A DNA stretch of 64,000 bases from Mesorhizobium wenxiniae (GCF_002284535.1 NZ_NPKH01000035.1:62001-126000), one strand, 5' to 3'; counted from the stretch's first letter, positions 9,932 to 18,979 are shown. Notes: a model not told the origin generated them from the sequence alone. Numbers and translations are program-made.

Positions 9932-10573
9932 AGCCCCTAGTTTCAGAACCAACACAAAGCGCAGGCGAGCGATGTCGGAATTTGACGATCCACAGGGAGA
10001 GGCTTTCAGTCGGCCCAGCAGGCGACTGTCCACGTCACTCGCGTTGGCACGGCGCCCTTCTGTATGCTGCGGCTGTTGGCTCAAACAGCGGCAACTCCGA
10101 GCGCTCACGGACGTCGGCAGATCATCACGCGACCAGGACCTAAGCGCGGCGCGCCCTGTCGGTGTCCTCCCACCGGTAGGGCGCAGGTTGTTCAAGGCGC
10201 TGGATAGGAGTGCTTGCAGCGCATCTATGATTGAAGGCTTGAGGAGATGACCCGCGGGATAGCACATCGAGCTTCGACATCTCTGCCACGCCACTGCTGC
10301 CCCCATGGTATCTTCCGGCGCGCGGCCGAAGTGCATCGCATCAAGTAGTAAGCGGCTCGGAGTTCACGGTTCGAAGAGTCCAGCAGTGGCGCGAAGACGA
10401 TTGGCGCGAAGTTCGTGCGAACCTCGCGGCGTCTTGTACAGAGCTCGTCGCAGGCTGGCCGATCCCGCGAGATCGGCTGCGCTCATGTCGGGAGACTGCC
10501 CCTCGCGTCCACACGTCCGGACCTTGCGCAGTGAGAAATTGAGGCATTGAGTTTTCGAGGCATATCGAAGGAC
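9932..10573. other. Spacer between gdhA and traR, no recognisable gene
   Basis: A frame at 9972-10250 (92 codons, weak AGGCGAG upstream) and another at 10305-10550 are open but have no motif that I recognise and low-complexity Ser/Arg-rich composition. The traR promoter must lie in the right-hand part. Confidence 0.35.
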
Positions 10574-11344
10574 ATGCAAATTGTATTTGAGACGTTCCTG
10601 GAAAAGCTGTCGGAAAGCGTCTACGAGGCGGATTTTCGCGAAGCCATGGCTGGGGCGGTCGCAGGACTTGAGCTTCTCGCCTTCGCCTATTTGGCATTGC
10701 CGCCGCAACGTTCGGGCGAGCCCAGGCTGATCTCGAACTATCCATGTCGCTGGACCGCGCACTACCTGCAAAACCGGTATCAGAAAGTGGATCCGGTCAT
10801 TATTCGTGCACGGTGTGGCGGATGCCCGTTTCGGTGGGGATCGGATATGCGAGGCTTTGCGACATCACAGGTTCAGCAGACGCTGTTCGAAGAAGCGGCC
10901 GAGTTCAGCATCCGCTGTGGTTTGACGATCCCGATTGTTGACCGCCGCGGCTGCTTTGCCGCAGTTACTTTTGCCGCTGATGAACCCAATCCAGCGTTTC
11001 TCCGGGTCGCTGAACGGTATGAACAAGCTCTTCAGCTCATGGCCACCTGTTTTCACATTCACGTTCGCCATAAGCTATCCGGCAATAGGACGGTGGACGG
11101 CGTTTTGCTGACGCCCCGTGAATATGAGTGCCTGCAATGGGCGGCGCGCGGCAAGTCCGCCTGGGAGATCGCCTGCATATTGGGCATCAAGCCGCGGACC
11201 GCCGCCTTCCATCTGGACAATGCCAAGAAGAAGCTCGGCGTACGCACCATCACCCAGGCGGCCGTGCGACTAGGCTTAGGTTTTAGGCTAGCCAACTCCA
11301 GTCTGGGATCAACTGACAAGCCCTTCTTCGGATCGCCCGCTTGA
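10574..11344 (+). CDS. traR: LuxR-family quorum-sensing activator, TraR-like
   Basis: A 256-residue LuxR-type regulator. Residues 1-165 form the autoinducer-binding domain, with the conserved WTAHYLQNRYQKVDPVI and a GCPFRWGSD-type stretch. Residues 178-240 form the LuxR helix-turn-helix (LTPREYECLQWAARGKS, KPRTAAFHLDNAKKKLGV). I prefer the ATG at 10574; a TTG at 10547 would add nine residues. The traI fragment downstream and the qseM genes nearby match the ICEMlSymR7A circuit, where TraR with acyl-homoserine lactone activates traI1 and fseA. With every synthase copy here broken, this regulator would depend on signal made elsewhere. QseM proteins could bind it. Confidence 0.85.
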   Translation: MQIVFETFLEKLSESVYEADFREAMAGAVAGLELLAFAYLALPPQRSGEPRLISNYPCRWTAHYLQNRYQKVDPVIIRARCGGCPFRWGSDMRGFATSQVQQTLFEEAAEFSIRCGLTIPIVDRRGCFAAVTFAADEPNPAFLRVAERYEQALQLMATCFHIHVRHKLSGNRTVDGVLLTPREYECLQWAARGKSAWEIACILGIKPRTAAFHLDNAKKKLGVRTITQAAVRLGLGFRLANSSLGSTDKPFFGSPA

Positions 11345-11879
11345 GATGCCCCGCTGACCGCCGAGTCGCAGTTCGCGGTTGAGCAAGGCGTGATACGCCG
11401 ATACCATAGGGCGGCCGCTGGTCGACCAGTCGGCGCCTCATTGGGCAGCGGCCAAACCTGTCAACGCGATCCTGATAACGCGGGCTAATCTCACCGGACG
11501 GAGCTCGCGTGGGAAAGGCAGAATAGCACGCTGATCGTTGTGAATTTGGCGGAGCGGAGATACAGTGAAACTACTTGATCGGCAGGAATGGACCATCTCC
11601 GCCTCTGCGGCGCTCTGCACGTTCCGACAAATTTCGGCAAATAATCCTCATTGGGCGGCGATATCTGCGAATTGTTGGCCCTGCAGGAAAGGGGACTGCA
11701 TGCCACAATAGGGCTCCCCAATGTGGCATCGCAATAGCGAAGACACAAGGGAGCACCTAACGGTGTAACAGCGCCTAGACTTCCCATAATGCACCTCCAT
11801 CGAGATGAATGTTGAATTACCCCAAACGCCGTCGTCACATCACAATCGATTCATCGATCACGGGGACGTGCTCTAGTCG
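11345..11879. other. Spacer downstream of traR, no recognisable gene
   Basis: In the traR-traI1 arrangement of known islands, the synthase gene follows traR closely. Here about 540 bp without a recognisable coding signal precede the surviving traI piece, so the traI N-terminal half has been lost or replaced. Confidence 0.4.
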
Positions 11880-12192
11880 GGAGGCCAGAATGGGTGCAGG
11901 ACGAAGTTGGAAGGCGTTGCAGCACCAGTCTTCGTCTTCCTCCGGACGGAATATGGCCGGGAAAGCGGCCGTTTCCACTGATCTTCCGCCATCTGCGCCG
12001 AAGGGTGCCGTCGAAAGTTCCGAAGGCACTTACGAGCCCTTCGCCGGCATGATCAAGTTCGGCCTGTCGCGCTGTCTCTGCCGAATTGCCACCCTGACTG
12101 ACCTGGGCATGGAACACATCCCTCGCCGCGCCGGCCGGCCGCTTCCGCGGATCGGCGAACCGCACACAATCGGCAGCACCCGCGCCTCCTGA
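11880..12192 (+). pseudogene. C-terminal fragment of traI-like acyl-homoserine lactone synthase
   Basis: From about 11950 the frames contain ESGRF (the conserved W-E-x-S/G-R-F region of LuxI proteins, in a shifted frame), then YEPFAGMIKFGLSR, TDLGMEHIPRRAG and RIGEPHTIGSTRA. The C-terminus stops early at 12190-12192. It is a diverged sister of the fragment at 4982-5155. It lies 3' of traR in the same direction, where traI1 is expected. Confidence 0.75.
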
Positions 12193-12257
12193 GGGAGCTT
12201 ATGTCTCATCACCGAGCCTTCGCTTTCCCGCCCGATTGCACCAATGTTCGGCGATGA

Positions 12258-13532
12258 TCACCCTTCACCCGAGGGCGCCTGCGCAGGTGTGGAGACATGA
12301 GAGGCCGCTGATTGTTCCTGTTCGGTAGGAAACGGTGTGATCGACCAACTGATTGAGTCAACGGCACGCTGGAGTATTGCCTCTGTTTGAGCACGGCTAG
12401 GTGAAGCGGCGAGGACATATCCGATGCAGTCTCGGTAATCCCCTTTCCTGACGATCGGCGTCTTGGGTTTGACATACAATTTCACCTCGGCGACGCCTGG
12501 TATGGCAGCCGCCCGATTGTCGCCATCGATCCAATCGAGGATACCATCGCGATCAGGAATCAGGAGCCGCTCGGTCGCAACATGCGAATGCCTTTGGTGC
12601 AAGTTCCATTGCTCGCCGATCACGAGCTTGATATGTTCGGTGACAAGATCGATACCGTGAGCCGCCTCAATCGTTTGAGCACCGCCACCAAGACGCGGAT
12701 TGACCTCTATGACGACTGGGCCACGCTTGGTCCACCGCAGTTCTACGTTCGTTGGCCCCCAGCCAAGCCCGAGAGCTCGCAAACAGCTCAGCGAAACGTC
12801 GGCAATACGCCCATGCTCGTCATCAGTCAGTGGGGCTGGATCGGTTCCCCCAAGATAAACAAAATGCGGCGGGGGCGCGAATTCACAGGTGGAGATGCAA
12901 ATGACCTCATTTCCCATTATTGCGGCGCTATACTGCGGGCCTTGTGCGAATTCCTCGACCAGCATCCTTGGCGAGGACCGCCATATGTGCCTCCCGTCCA
13001 ACAAATAGGTCGTATGTTCGGCTAACTCATCGACATTGCGGCACAATCGGACACCGCTGCTGCCGACGCCCACGGCTGGCTTAACAACCACCGGCAGGCC
13101 GATCTCAGCGGCAAAGCTTTCTACCTCCGTCGCATTCGCTGCTCCGCGATAAGCGGGCATTGGAACGCCAGCCTCCGCGAGAAGCTGACGTTGAGTGAAT
13201 TTATCGCAGCATCCTTCAATCGATGCGGGGTCCGGTCCCGGCAGACCGAAGTGCCGGCAGAGCTTGCCAACTGTCGCATAAACCGAGTTGTCGGAGGATG
13301 TAATGCCAGTAATGTCATAGGTAGCACGCAGCCAGGAACATTCGCCGATCAGCGCATCGAGATTGCCTGTATCGACACGGATTGCCTCACTTCCTTCCGC
13401 CGCAAGATAGTCGTACTGAGCTGGATCAACCGACAGGGTAATTGGATGAAGACCAAGACGCTGGGCAGCTTTCACGTATAGCACACCATTGCTCCTTGTG
13501 CCTTCAACCAGGATGAGCGCTCTTCTTGCCAT
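12258..13532 (-). CDS. ATP-grasp domain ligase, carboxylate-amine ligase type
   Basis: A 424-residue ATP-grasp protein. The N-terminus is a pre-ATP-grasp fold (RRALILVEGTRSNG), followed by KFTQRQLLAEAGVPMPAY, VVVKPAVGVGSSGVRLC (nucleotide-binding lysine and glycine loop), MLVEEFAQGPQYS, and the metal-binding VVIEVNPRLGGGAQ. The C-terminal region fits the RimK/carnosine-synthase-like group that joins a carboxylate to an amine through an acyl phosphate. GGAGA lies upstream of the ATG. It stands alone, flanked by a traI fragment and IS256 debris, so its partner genes are unknown. It looks intact. Confidence 0.8.
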   Translation of the reverse strand: MARRALILVEGTRSNGVLYVKAAQRLGLHPITLSVDPAQYDYLAAEGSEAIRVDTGNLDALIGECSWLRATYDITGITSSDNSVYATVGKLCRHFGLPGPDPASIEGCCDKFTQRQLLAEAGVPMPAYRGAANATEVESFAAEIGLPVVVKPAVGVGSSGVRLCRNVDELAEHTTYLLDGRHIWRSSPRMLVEEFAQGPQYSAAIMGNEVICISTCEFAPPPHFVYLGGTDPAPLTDDEHGRIADVSLSCLRALGLGWGPTNVELRWTKRGPVVIEVNPRLGGGAQTIEAAHGIDLVTEHIKLVIGEQWNLHQRHSHVATERLLIPDRDGILDWIDGDNRAAAIPGVAEVKLYVKPKTPIVRKGDYRDCIGYVLAASPSRAQTEAILQRAVDSISWSITPFPTEQEQSAASHVSTPAQAPSGEG

Positions 13533-13845
13533 TGGCGATGATCTCCGTTGCGTGCTGTGCGGCGGTCCGAACGTAAAATCGGCATTGGCTCATATTCACG
13601 CCTGCCTTCAGACCTTGCGGTGAACCTAGCATCGTCAGCGGTCCGCGGTTGCAAAAGAATCTGTAAAGTTATTTGAACGATCCGTTGCAACCTCTTGGTT
13701 GCCGACGGTGGCACAGCCCGCGGCTGATGGTGTAGGAGGGCCGCGTGGAGCCGTCGACGTAGCGCAGCGCGCCGACCGTGACTCTGCGGTCATCGCCGAT
13801 CTTCGAGAAGGTTTAGGTTGCAACGTCTGAAACCTGAAACGGAGA
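13533..13845. other. Spacer, no recognisable gene
   Basis: Upstream region of the ATP-grasp gene. The minus strand has a stretch reading ALRYVDGSTRPSYTISRG before a stop, which I do not recognise; it may be a small gene remnant. Confidence 0.3.
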
Positions 13846-14110
13846 TGACGATGACCGATGACAAAATGGCGCTGATCGAGCTGTTGAGAAGCAGGCCGCT
13901 GGCGACCTCGTGCGGAACATGCTGGCACTTGCGGCCGAGCGGATCATGGAACCGGACGCGGGAAGCGCGGCGGGCGAAGGCGCGCTCGCCGCTGCGGGAG
14001 GTGCAGCGGAACGGATATCGCGACTGGGACTGGGACACCCGTGCGGCCTGGATCGCTCTGGACATCCTCGAAGCTGCCCAAGGGAAGCTACTTCCCGAGT
14101 GTCGATGCCG
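13846..14110 (+). pseudogene. IS256-family transposase, N-terminal fragment
   Basis: The frame opens with MTDDKMALIELLR and, after shifts, QRNGYRDWDWDTRA, the N-terminal signature of IS256/mutator transposases. It is frameshifted and interrupted. The middle of what is probably the same gene resumes at 14390 after an inserted istA-like piece. Confidence 0.7.
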
Positions 14111-14243
14111 GCTCAATGCTCCCCAGAAGTGCCGTTTGAATCTTCCCAGAATAGCGCGGTCGCCGGTCTCCCGGAGCGCGCTCCGGAAGACCGGCGGCGC
14201 ATGATCGGCGATGTTTCTCCCGATGGTCGGGAGAGGGATTTCG

Positions 14244-14350
14244 GTGATCAAGATCAGGGAGATGATGATGATACTGGATTTGCATCGGCAGGGCCTGTCG
14301 GTATCGGCGATCGCCAGGGAGAGGCGGGATCGACGGTATCTAGGTGAAGG
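14244..14350 (+). pseudogene. IS21-family IstA N-terminal fragment
   Basis: Reads VIKIREMMMILDLHRQGLSV then SAIARERRDRRYL, the N-terminal helix-turn-helix of IS21-type IstA transposases. It lasts about 35 codons and then runs into IS256 sequence. Confidence 0.6.
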
Positions 14351-14389
14351 TGCGCGAGGGCGGGAAGATCGTCAGTCGTGCCGCGAAAA

Positions 14390-14592
14390 ATCGCCATCGC
14401 GGTGGACGATGGCGGGAAGCGCGAGGTGCTGGGCTCGCCACCGGCCCGGCCGAGGGCGAGACGTTCTAGACCGACTTCCTGTGGTCTCTCGCCGATCGCG
14501 GCCTGCGCGGTGTGAAACTGATCATCGCCGACGACCAAAAGGGGCTTGCGCGCCGCAGCTCGCCGGGCCTTCAACGGGCCAGGCACCAGACC
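14390..14592 (+). pseudogene. IS256-family transposase, middle fragment
   Basis: Encodes, with an in-frame stop, TDFLWSLADRGLRGVKLI followed by IADDQKGL, the RNase H-like core around the second catalytic Asp of IS256 transposases. It is cut off at the qseM remnant on its right. Confidence 0.65.
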
Positions 14593-14762
14593 TGCGCGCG
14601 GCCATCGCGTGCCGGATCAATGCCGAGGATCAGATGCGCCATCTCTTCTTCGCTCGCGTCGTCGGCGGAAGCGTCTAGGGGCCTCATGTATGTCGTGAAG
14701 TGCGCGTTGTTGAGGCCGTAACGCTTTCCGACCAGGGGACTTCGTCGGACAGAGTTGAGCTT
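14592..14762 (-). pseudogene. qseM: qseM-like antiactivator gene, frameshifted and 3'-truncated
   Basis: The minus strand gives STLSDEVPWSESVTAS, then after a one-base shift FTTYMRPLDASADDASEEEM and ILGIDPAR. This matches the first two thirds of the QseM-like proteins at 18299-18580 and 31415-31681. The C-terminal part (RSHLDRANW...GY) is missing at the IS256 junction. It is divergent from the qseC-like gene at 14909, the same arrangement as the intact pair at 18.3-18.9 kb. Confidence 0.8.
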
Positions 14763-14837
14763 TTAATCTCACCGGTTTCGGTCGGTCGAATCATAACTGC
14801 TGCGAACCTCGCCTGCCTGTGCTGGAGTTAAGCAGTC

Positions 14838-14899
14838 TATCCCAATATGGGACAATCCAAACCCGGGATTAGTCGGTGAGCCGGTCTTTAACTGACCGG
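14838..14899. promoter_or_regulatory. QseC-type operator cluster, copy 1
   Basis: Three dyads lie between the divergent qseM remnant and the qseC-like gene. Site A is TATCCCAATATGGGACA (14838-14854), site B is AATCCAAACCCGGGATT (14854-14870) and site C is CCGGTCTTTAACTGACCGG (14881-14899). All three recur in the same order and spacing at 18626-18687. Binding by the XRE protein is inferred. Confidence 0.65.
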
Positions 14900-14908
14900 T
14901 TCACCTGC

Positions 14909-15139
14909 ATGCCAAAATCTCTTCGATCGCCCCGCCACCGGTTTCTGGGCCAGCTAATTTTCTTACGCAAGGCGAAAGGCCTGACCCAGGAGCAGGTGGC
15001 CGAGAAGCTTGGCCGTCCGCAATTTTTCGTGGCCAAATACGAGGGTGGAGAGCGGCGTCTCGATGTCATTGAGTTTCTCGACGTCACTGCGGCGCTTGAC
15101 ACTGACCCGTGCGAGATTCTGCCCAGCTTCCAGGTATAG
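14909..15139 (+). CDS. qseC: XRE/C-protein-like repressor, QseC-like (copy 1)
   Basis: A 76-residue helix-turn-helix protein: LRKAKGLTQEQVAEKLGRPQ is a Cro/CI-type HTH, followed by FFVAKYEGGERRLDVIEFLD. It is about 85% identical by eye to the copy at 18697-18930. There is no clear Shine-Dalgarno before the ATG at 14909 (the upstream bases are operator site C), so the message may be leaderless, as for restriction-modification controller proteins. In ICEMlSymR7A, QseC controls qseM expression. Here the divergent qseM is broken, so this copy could act only on other operators. Confidence 0.75.
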   Translation: MPKSLRSPRHRFLGQLIFLRKAKGLTQEQVAEKLGRPQFFVAKYEGGERRLDVIEFLDVTAALDTDPCEILPSFQV

Positions 15140-15289
15140 TGGGGCGTCCGCGCCTTGCAGCGGTGAACCGAGCCCGCTTGCCCTTCGGCAGCCTCAGGCG
15201 GTCTCGGCCGTCCGTCAGTCTGTCGGCTGCTGACAGCGGCCGTCCGAATAACGGCGCACGACCCATCATCCAGGGTGCGCAGTTGGCAT

Positions 15290-15800
15290 AGGTGTCGCAG
15301 GGATCCCTGCCTATGGCGGACGGAAGAACCATGTTGATGGCCCACCATTCTCGATCGCGGCGAGCGGGTAAGGCTTTCCTGTGGCGATGGGCATTCCGCA
15401 GCCCGCATCCATGGCTATCCTGGCTGCCACCAATTTGGTCACCATCCCCTACAGCGGCGCCCAGAGCGGTGGCATTGAGAACTCCGATACCGGGGATCGA
15501 CGTCAGGCGCCGAGCGGCTGCATCGGTGCGGGCCAGTTCGACGAACTCCCGATCCAAAGCCTTCGGCGGTCGAGATCAAGCCATTCCTCCCACATCTCCG
15601 CAAGCGATTCGGCTGCCGGCCATGAAGTCCGGATCGGCGAGCAATGCCTCCACAGCCTGCTCGAGCTTGCGGCGTCCCTGTGCGATAGTCGTGCCGCGCT
15701 CCAGCAGAATGGCGCGAAACTGGTTGGTCAGCCTCGTGAGCGTGCCCACCGTGATCGAGTGCGTTCTTCTCTCGGGCCTTTCGTCGCGACCTTTCAAAAG
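15290..15800 (-). pseudogene. IS110-family transposase fragment
   Basis: Pieces in different frames read VGTLTRLTNQFRAILLERG and, further on, DREFVELARTDAAARRL with TSIPGIGVLNATAL. These are the coiled-coil and C-terminal motifs of IS110 transposases. The N-terminal RuvC-like part is missing and the C-terminus is frameshifted. Confidence 0.75.
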
Positions 15801-16252
15801 CCGCGGGCCCGTATGGTGATTCTGCGGATCGGGTCCAAATCTTCTTCTGCAAGAGCTTTCAAGCTCGGGATGACGTGCCGGTAATTGACGACCTGGTCGT
15901 GCCGGCCGTGGGCATGGCCGCGTCCTCGGGGCAACGTCATCAGATGCGTCCCGCCGATGAAGACCTCGAGGCGATCATCGAACAGCCGGACGCGAAGCCG
16001 ATGTCCGATCAGGCGGGAAGGCACAGTGTAGACGACCTTGCGCAAGGTGAAGCCGCCTGTGCGTGACACCGTGACGACCACCTCTTCGAAGTCGGTGGCG
16101 CGGCGGTCGGGAAGTTCCTGCAAATGCGGGCGCTCGGCGTGGATGCGCTTGCCATGAGCGGCATTACGGCGGCTGACGATCTCATCGATGAAGGCGCGGT
16201 AGGAGCCGAGATCGTCGAAGTCCATGGTGCCGCGCATTAGTAGCGCATCGCG
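15801..16252 (-). pseudogene. IS21-family IstA C-terminal fragment
   Basis: The minus strand reads MRGTMDFDDLGSYRAFIDEI, VVVTVSRTGGFTLRKVVYTV and RVRLFDDRLEVFIGGTHLMT, matching the C-terminal part of IstA. The catalytic core is absent and it abuts IS1380 sequence on its 5' side. Confidence 0.8.
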
Positions 16253-16284
16253 GACCGCGTTCTTGATCCGCGCTGTCGGGACAA

Positions 16285-16540
16285 GACCGCCCACAGCTTG
16301 GCCGACACGATCGGCTTTCGCATGAAGATGATCGCCGCCGGCTACGAGGACGGCAGCGACGCGAACTGGCTGCGCTCCGATGCCTTCTTCAAGATGGCCC
16401 AGGATGCGCTGCCGTCGGGTTGGGATCTGGCCTCCCAATCGACCATGTACCGGCTGGAGAACCTGCCCAGCGTGCGGGAACTGGTCGCCATAGGCGGGCG
16501 ATGGGCGACCTCTATTGCGCCTCTTTGGCGGGCTCGCCCT
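16285..16540 (+). pseudogene. IS1380-family transposase N-terminal fragment
   Basis: Reads FRMKMIAAGYEDGSDANWLR, FKMAQDALPSGWDLASQSTM and YRLENLPSVREL, the N-terminal signature of IS1380 transposases (usual form: IAAGYEDGNDA...SQSTISRLEN). It ends abruptly at the IS110 remnant. Confidence 0.8.
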
Positions 16541-16544
16541 CCAC

Positions 16545-17270
16545 TGGATCGTTGTTTCGGCACGAGAATGCCGCAAACTGGCGGCCGTTCTTGAGCAAGT
16601 TCGATAACCTACGGCCGCGATCAAGGCTGTCGCGGTCACAGGGCCGATGCCTTAGCTTTCCAAGCCGCTGACATAATTCGCTGTTGCGAAAGAACTGCCG
16701 AACCCGGCGATCATAGGATGCAATGCGTTTGTCCAATTCGGCCAACTCCGTTTGCACTTCTCGTATCAGCACCCGCACCAATTCATTGAGACATCGTCGC
16801 TGCTCCCCGTAATATCAACAACGGCCCGCGGGCATTGCTTGGTTAGAAGCCCACGAACCTGATTGATGAGCTTGACCCGATCTGCAACCAGACGGCTGCG
16901 AATGCGATGATCCGCTTGAATTGCCAATTGATCGGCTGATTCGGTGAAACAAAACGCATCGTCGGCCGGCCAGCGGCTTCGCAAATCGCGTCAGCGTCAT
17001 TCCGGTCATTCTTGTTGGACTTGACGTATGGTGTCACGAACTGAGGCTGATCAGCCGAACCTCATGGCCGAGATCGGAAAGCACCTTGCCCAATAATGCG
17101 CTCCGTTCGATGCCTCCATGCCGACCAGACATCGTGGCAGATTGGCGAGGAAGCGGGCTACCGCATCGCGGCGTAGCGTTTTTGCGCACGACGACTTTCC
17201 CGTGGCAGTCGACACCGTGAACTTCGAAGACTTATTTCGCTAGATCCAGACCTATTCGAACGATCTGCAT
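16545..17270 (-). pseudogene. IS110-family transposase, broken
   Basis: Starts at the ATG at 17270 with MQIVRIGLDLAK, an in-frame stop, then VFEVHGVDCHGKVVV. Later pieces read TPYVKSNKNDRNDADAICEA, AIQADHRIRSRLVADRVKL and ELDKRIASYDRRVRQFFRNS. The RuvC-like N-terminus and middle are recognisable, but at least three frameshifts and a stop make it non-functional; the C-terminus runs into IS1380 sequence. Confidence 0.85.
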
Positions 17271-17439
17271 GAGATCCTCCTTCGCTGCAGTTGGCGGTCG
17301 AGATTTCACCTCGCTTGGAGGGCGGGGTCCGTACCATTGGCCTTTAGCCAAGTGCATTTTTCAGACGGCTGATCACGCGGGAACGGGTGCGGCGCAACGG
17401 ATTATCGCGCCGCACCGGGCTTTCAAGGAGCTTATATAA

Positions 17440-17850
17440 GGGGTGTCAAGGCTGGCTCCCCTTTTTTGGTCCGTTGGTTTGCGGTATCCATTTTCTGAGC
17501 CCGATTGCATGATGCGGCTCGTTCCCCGAGCCAGATCCAGTTCTCGTGGATCTCCACCGCCAGTGCCCGAACCAGCCGCAGACAGCTCTGCTGGCTGGGG
17601 AAGATGCCGACGACCAGGGTACGCCGCTTGATCTCCTGGTTGAGCCGCTCCAGCATGTTCGTCGACTTCATGTGATTGTGATGCGGCAGCGGCAGTGCCC
17701 GTAACAGCGCTGCCAGACTGCCTCGCGCAGGACTTCCCGGATCGCTGGCCTGAGCCCGGATGGCCGTCGGAGACGACAAACTCGACGCCGGCGAGCCCGC
17801 GCTGCTTAAGCCCTGCCACCAACGCACGCCAGTTCGAATGGCTTTCCCGG
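17440..17850 (-). pseudogene. IS256-family transposase C-terminal fragment
   Basis: The minus strand carries RALVAGLKQRGLAGVEFVVS, IREVLREAVWQRC in a second frame, then MKSTNMLERLNQEIKRRTLV and LVRALAVEIHENW. These are the core and C-terminal signature of IS256 transposases, with frameshifts and an internal deletion. It interrupts the fseA-like gene whose C-terminal half begins about 16 bp away on the opposite strand. Confidence 0.8.
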
Positions 17851-17865
17851 CTGACGGTCGGCAGG

Positions 17866-18268
17866 ACGTCGTGCTGCGAGATGCTCATCCGGGTTTCCAG
17901 CTCGTCCTGGAAAGCGCGACGCTTTGCACCCCGTTCGGCTTTTCCGTCGACGCGATCTGGCTCGCCGATCGGATGAGGCAGCAGTTGAATGCGTTCGAAT
18001 GCCTCAATGCTCTTCACACGACTGGACAACTTTCCGACAGCCTGTTTCCGCCCGACGCGCCCGGCAGCCGCCTGCACTTTGTCCTCCAGGCGCTCGACGG
18101 CTCGCTCGGAGGTGCATCGCACCAAGAAATCGCAGCGGCCTTGTTGGGCTGGCAACGCGTCCATGCCTGCTGGACGGATCCGCGCAACACCTTCGCGATC
18201 GCATCCGCAGTACCGTCCGGCGCGGTCACCTCCTCATGGATCGTGGATATCGAGACTTCCTCGCCTGA
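17866..18268 (+). pseudogene. fseA: fseA-like excision activator, DUF2285 half, truncated and frameshifted
   Basis: The frame reads VVLRDAHPGFQLVLESA, FSVDAIWLADRMRQQLNAFE, HFVLQALDGSLGGASHQEIA, then after a shift near 18190 HLRDRIRSTVRRGHLLMDRG and YRDFLA. This is the C-terminal DUF2285 domain of FseA/Msi171-type proteins. It aligns throughout to the intact gene at 21550-22353. The N-terminal DUF6499 half is replaced by an IS256 fragment. The qseM-like gene follows immediately on the other strand, 30 bp away. Confidence 0.8.
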
Positions 18269-18298
18269 AGGTGGTCGGAAGGGTCACCCTGGGGACCG

Positions 18299-18580
18299 TC
18301 AACGCGTGAACAGTTCCTTGTATCCGGTCGTAACCATCCAATTCGCCCGATCGAGATGGCTGCGAACCGCCTTTCGGGCACGGTCAGGTTCTCGCACCGG
18401 ATCGATGCCGAGGACGAGCAGCGCCATCTCCTCTTCGCTGGCATCGTCGGCGGAGGCGTCGATAATCCTCAGATAGACCTTAAAATGCTGCCTGTCATAG
18501 CTCGTGAGGCTCTCCGACCAGGGGGCTTCGTCGCGCAGTGTTGAGCTTTGAGTCCCGTCGGTTCCCGTTGATTGATTCAT
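18299..18580 (-). CDS. qseM: QseM-like antiactivator of TraR/FseA (intact)
   Basis: A 93-residue acidic protein with the conserved blocks DEAPWSESLTSYDRQHFKVY, IIDASADDASEEEMALLVLG, IDPVREPDRARKAVRSHLD and RANWMVTTGYKELF. The final GYKELF echoes the GYRDLL ending of the FseA-type DUF2285 domain, which fits the published view that QseM is related to that domain. In ICEMlSymR7A, QseM binds TraR and FseA and blocks quorum sensing and excision. It is transcribed divergently from the qseC-like gene across a 116-bp region with three palindromes, suggesting control by that repressor. Confidence 0.82.
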   Translation of the reverse strand: MNQSTGTDGTQSSTLRDEAPWSESLTSYDRQHFKVYLRIIDASADDASEEEMALLVLGIDPVREPDRARKAVRSHLDRANWMVTTGYKELFTR

Positions 18581-18625
18581 GTCTGCCGCGAACCTCGCAT
18601 GTTGATCGCTGGATTCAAGGAAGCA

Positions 18626-18687
18626 TATCCCAAAATGGGATAATCCGGAACCGGGATTAGTCGCTGAGCCGGTCTTTACTTGACCGG
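18626..18687. promoter_or_regulatory. QseC-type operator cluster, copy 2
   Basis: Site A is TATCCCAAAATGGGATA (18626-18642), an almost perfect dyad. Site B is TAATCCGGAACCGGGATTA (18641-18659), overlapping A by two bases. Site C is CCGGTCTTTACTTGACCGG (18669-18687), ending nine bases before the qseC ATG. The arrangement suits a switch in which occupancy decides between qseM and qseC transcription; that is inference. Confidence 0.7.
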
Positions 18688-18696
18688 TTCACCTAC

Positions 18697-18930
18697 ATGC
18701 CCAAATCGCTTCGAACTCCCCGCCACCAGCGGTTTCTGGCCCAGCTGATATCGCTGCGCAAGGCCAAAGGCCTGACCCAGGCGCAGGTGGCTGAGAAACT
18801 TGGTCGGCCGCAATCCTTCGTGGCGAAGTATGAGGGTGGAGAGCGGCGTCTCGACATCATCGAGTTTCTCGACGTAACTGCGGTGCTTGGCGCTGATCCG
18901 TGCGAGATTCTATTGAGCCTCCGGACGTAG
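18697..18930 (+). CDS. qseC: XRE/C-protein-like repressor, QseC-like (copy 2)
   Basis: A 77-residue helix-turn-helix protein: ISLRKAKGLTQAQVAEKLGR, then QSFVAKYEGGERRLDIIEFL. It is nearly the same as the 14909-15139 copy, but here the divergent qseM partner is intact, so this is the likely working module. No Shine-Dalgarno is visible because operator site C occupies the leader. An ompW remnant follows on the opposite strand. Confidence 0.8.
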   Translation: MPKSLRTPRHQRFLAQLISLRKAKGLTQAQVAEKLGRPQSFVAKYEGGERRLDIIEFLDVTAVLGADPCEILLSLRT

Positions 18931-18979
18931 CGGAGCCGCGCAGGCGGATCTGCCAAGAGCTTGGCTCTTAGATTGGTGT

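Noticed and set aside
9776..10336. 186-codon minus-strand frame overlapping the gdhA 3' end
   Set aside because: Antisense to gdhA for half its length, with no motif or ribosome binding site.
17373..18164. 263-codon minus-strand frame crossing IS256 and fseA sequence
   Set aside because: It mixes an IS256 fragment with the antisense of the DUF2285 domain; only the part below 17850 has homology.
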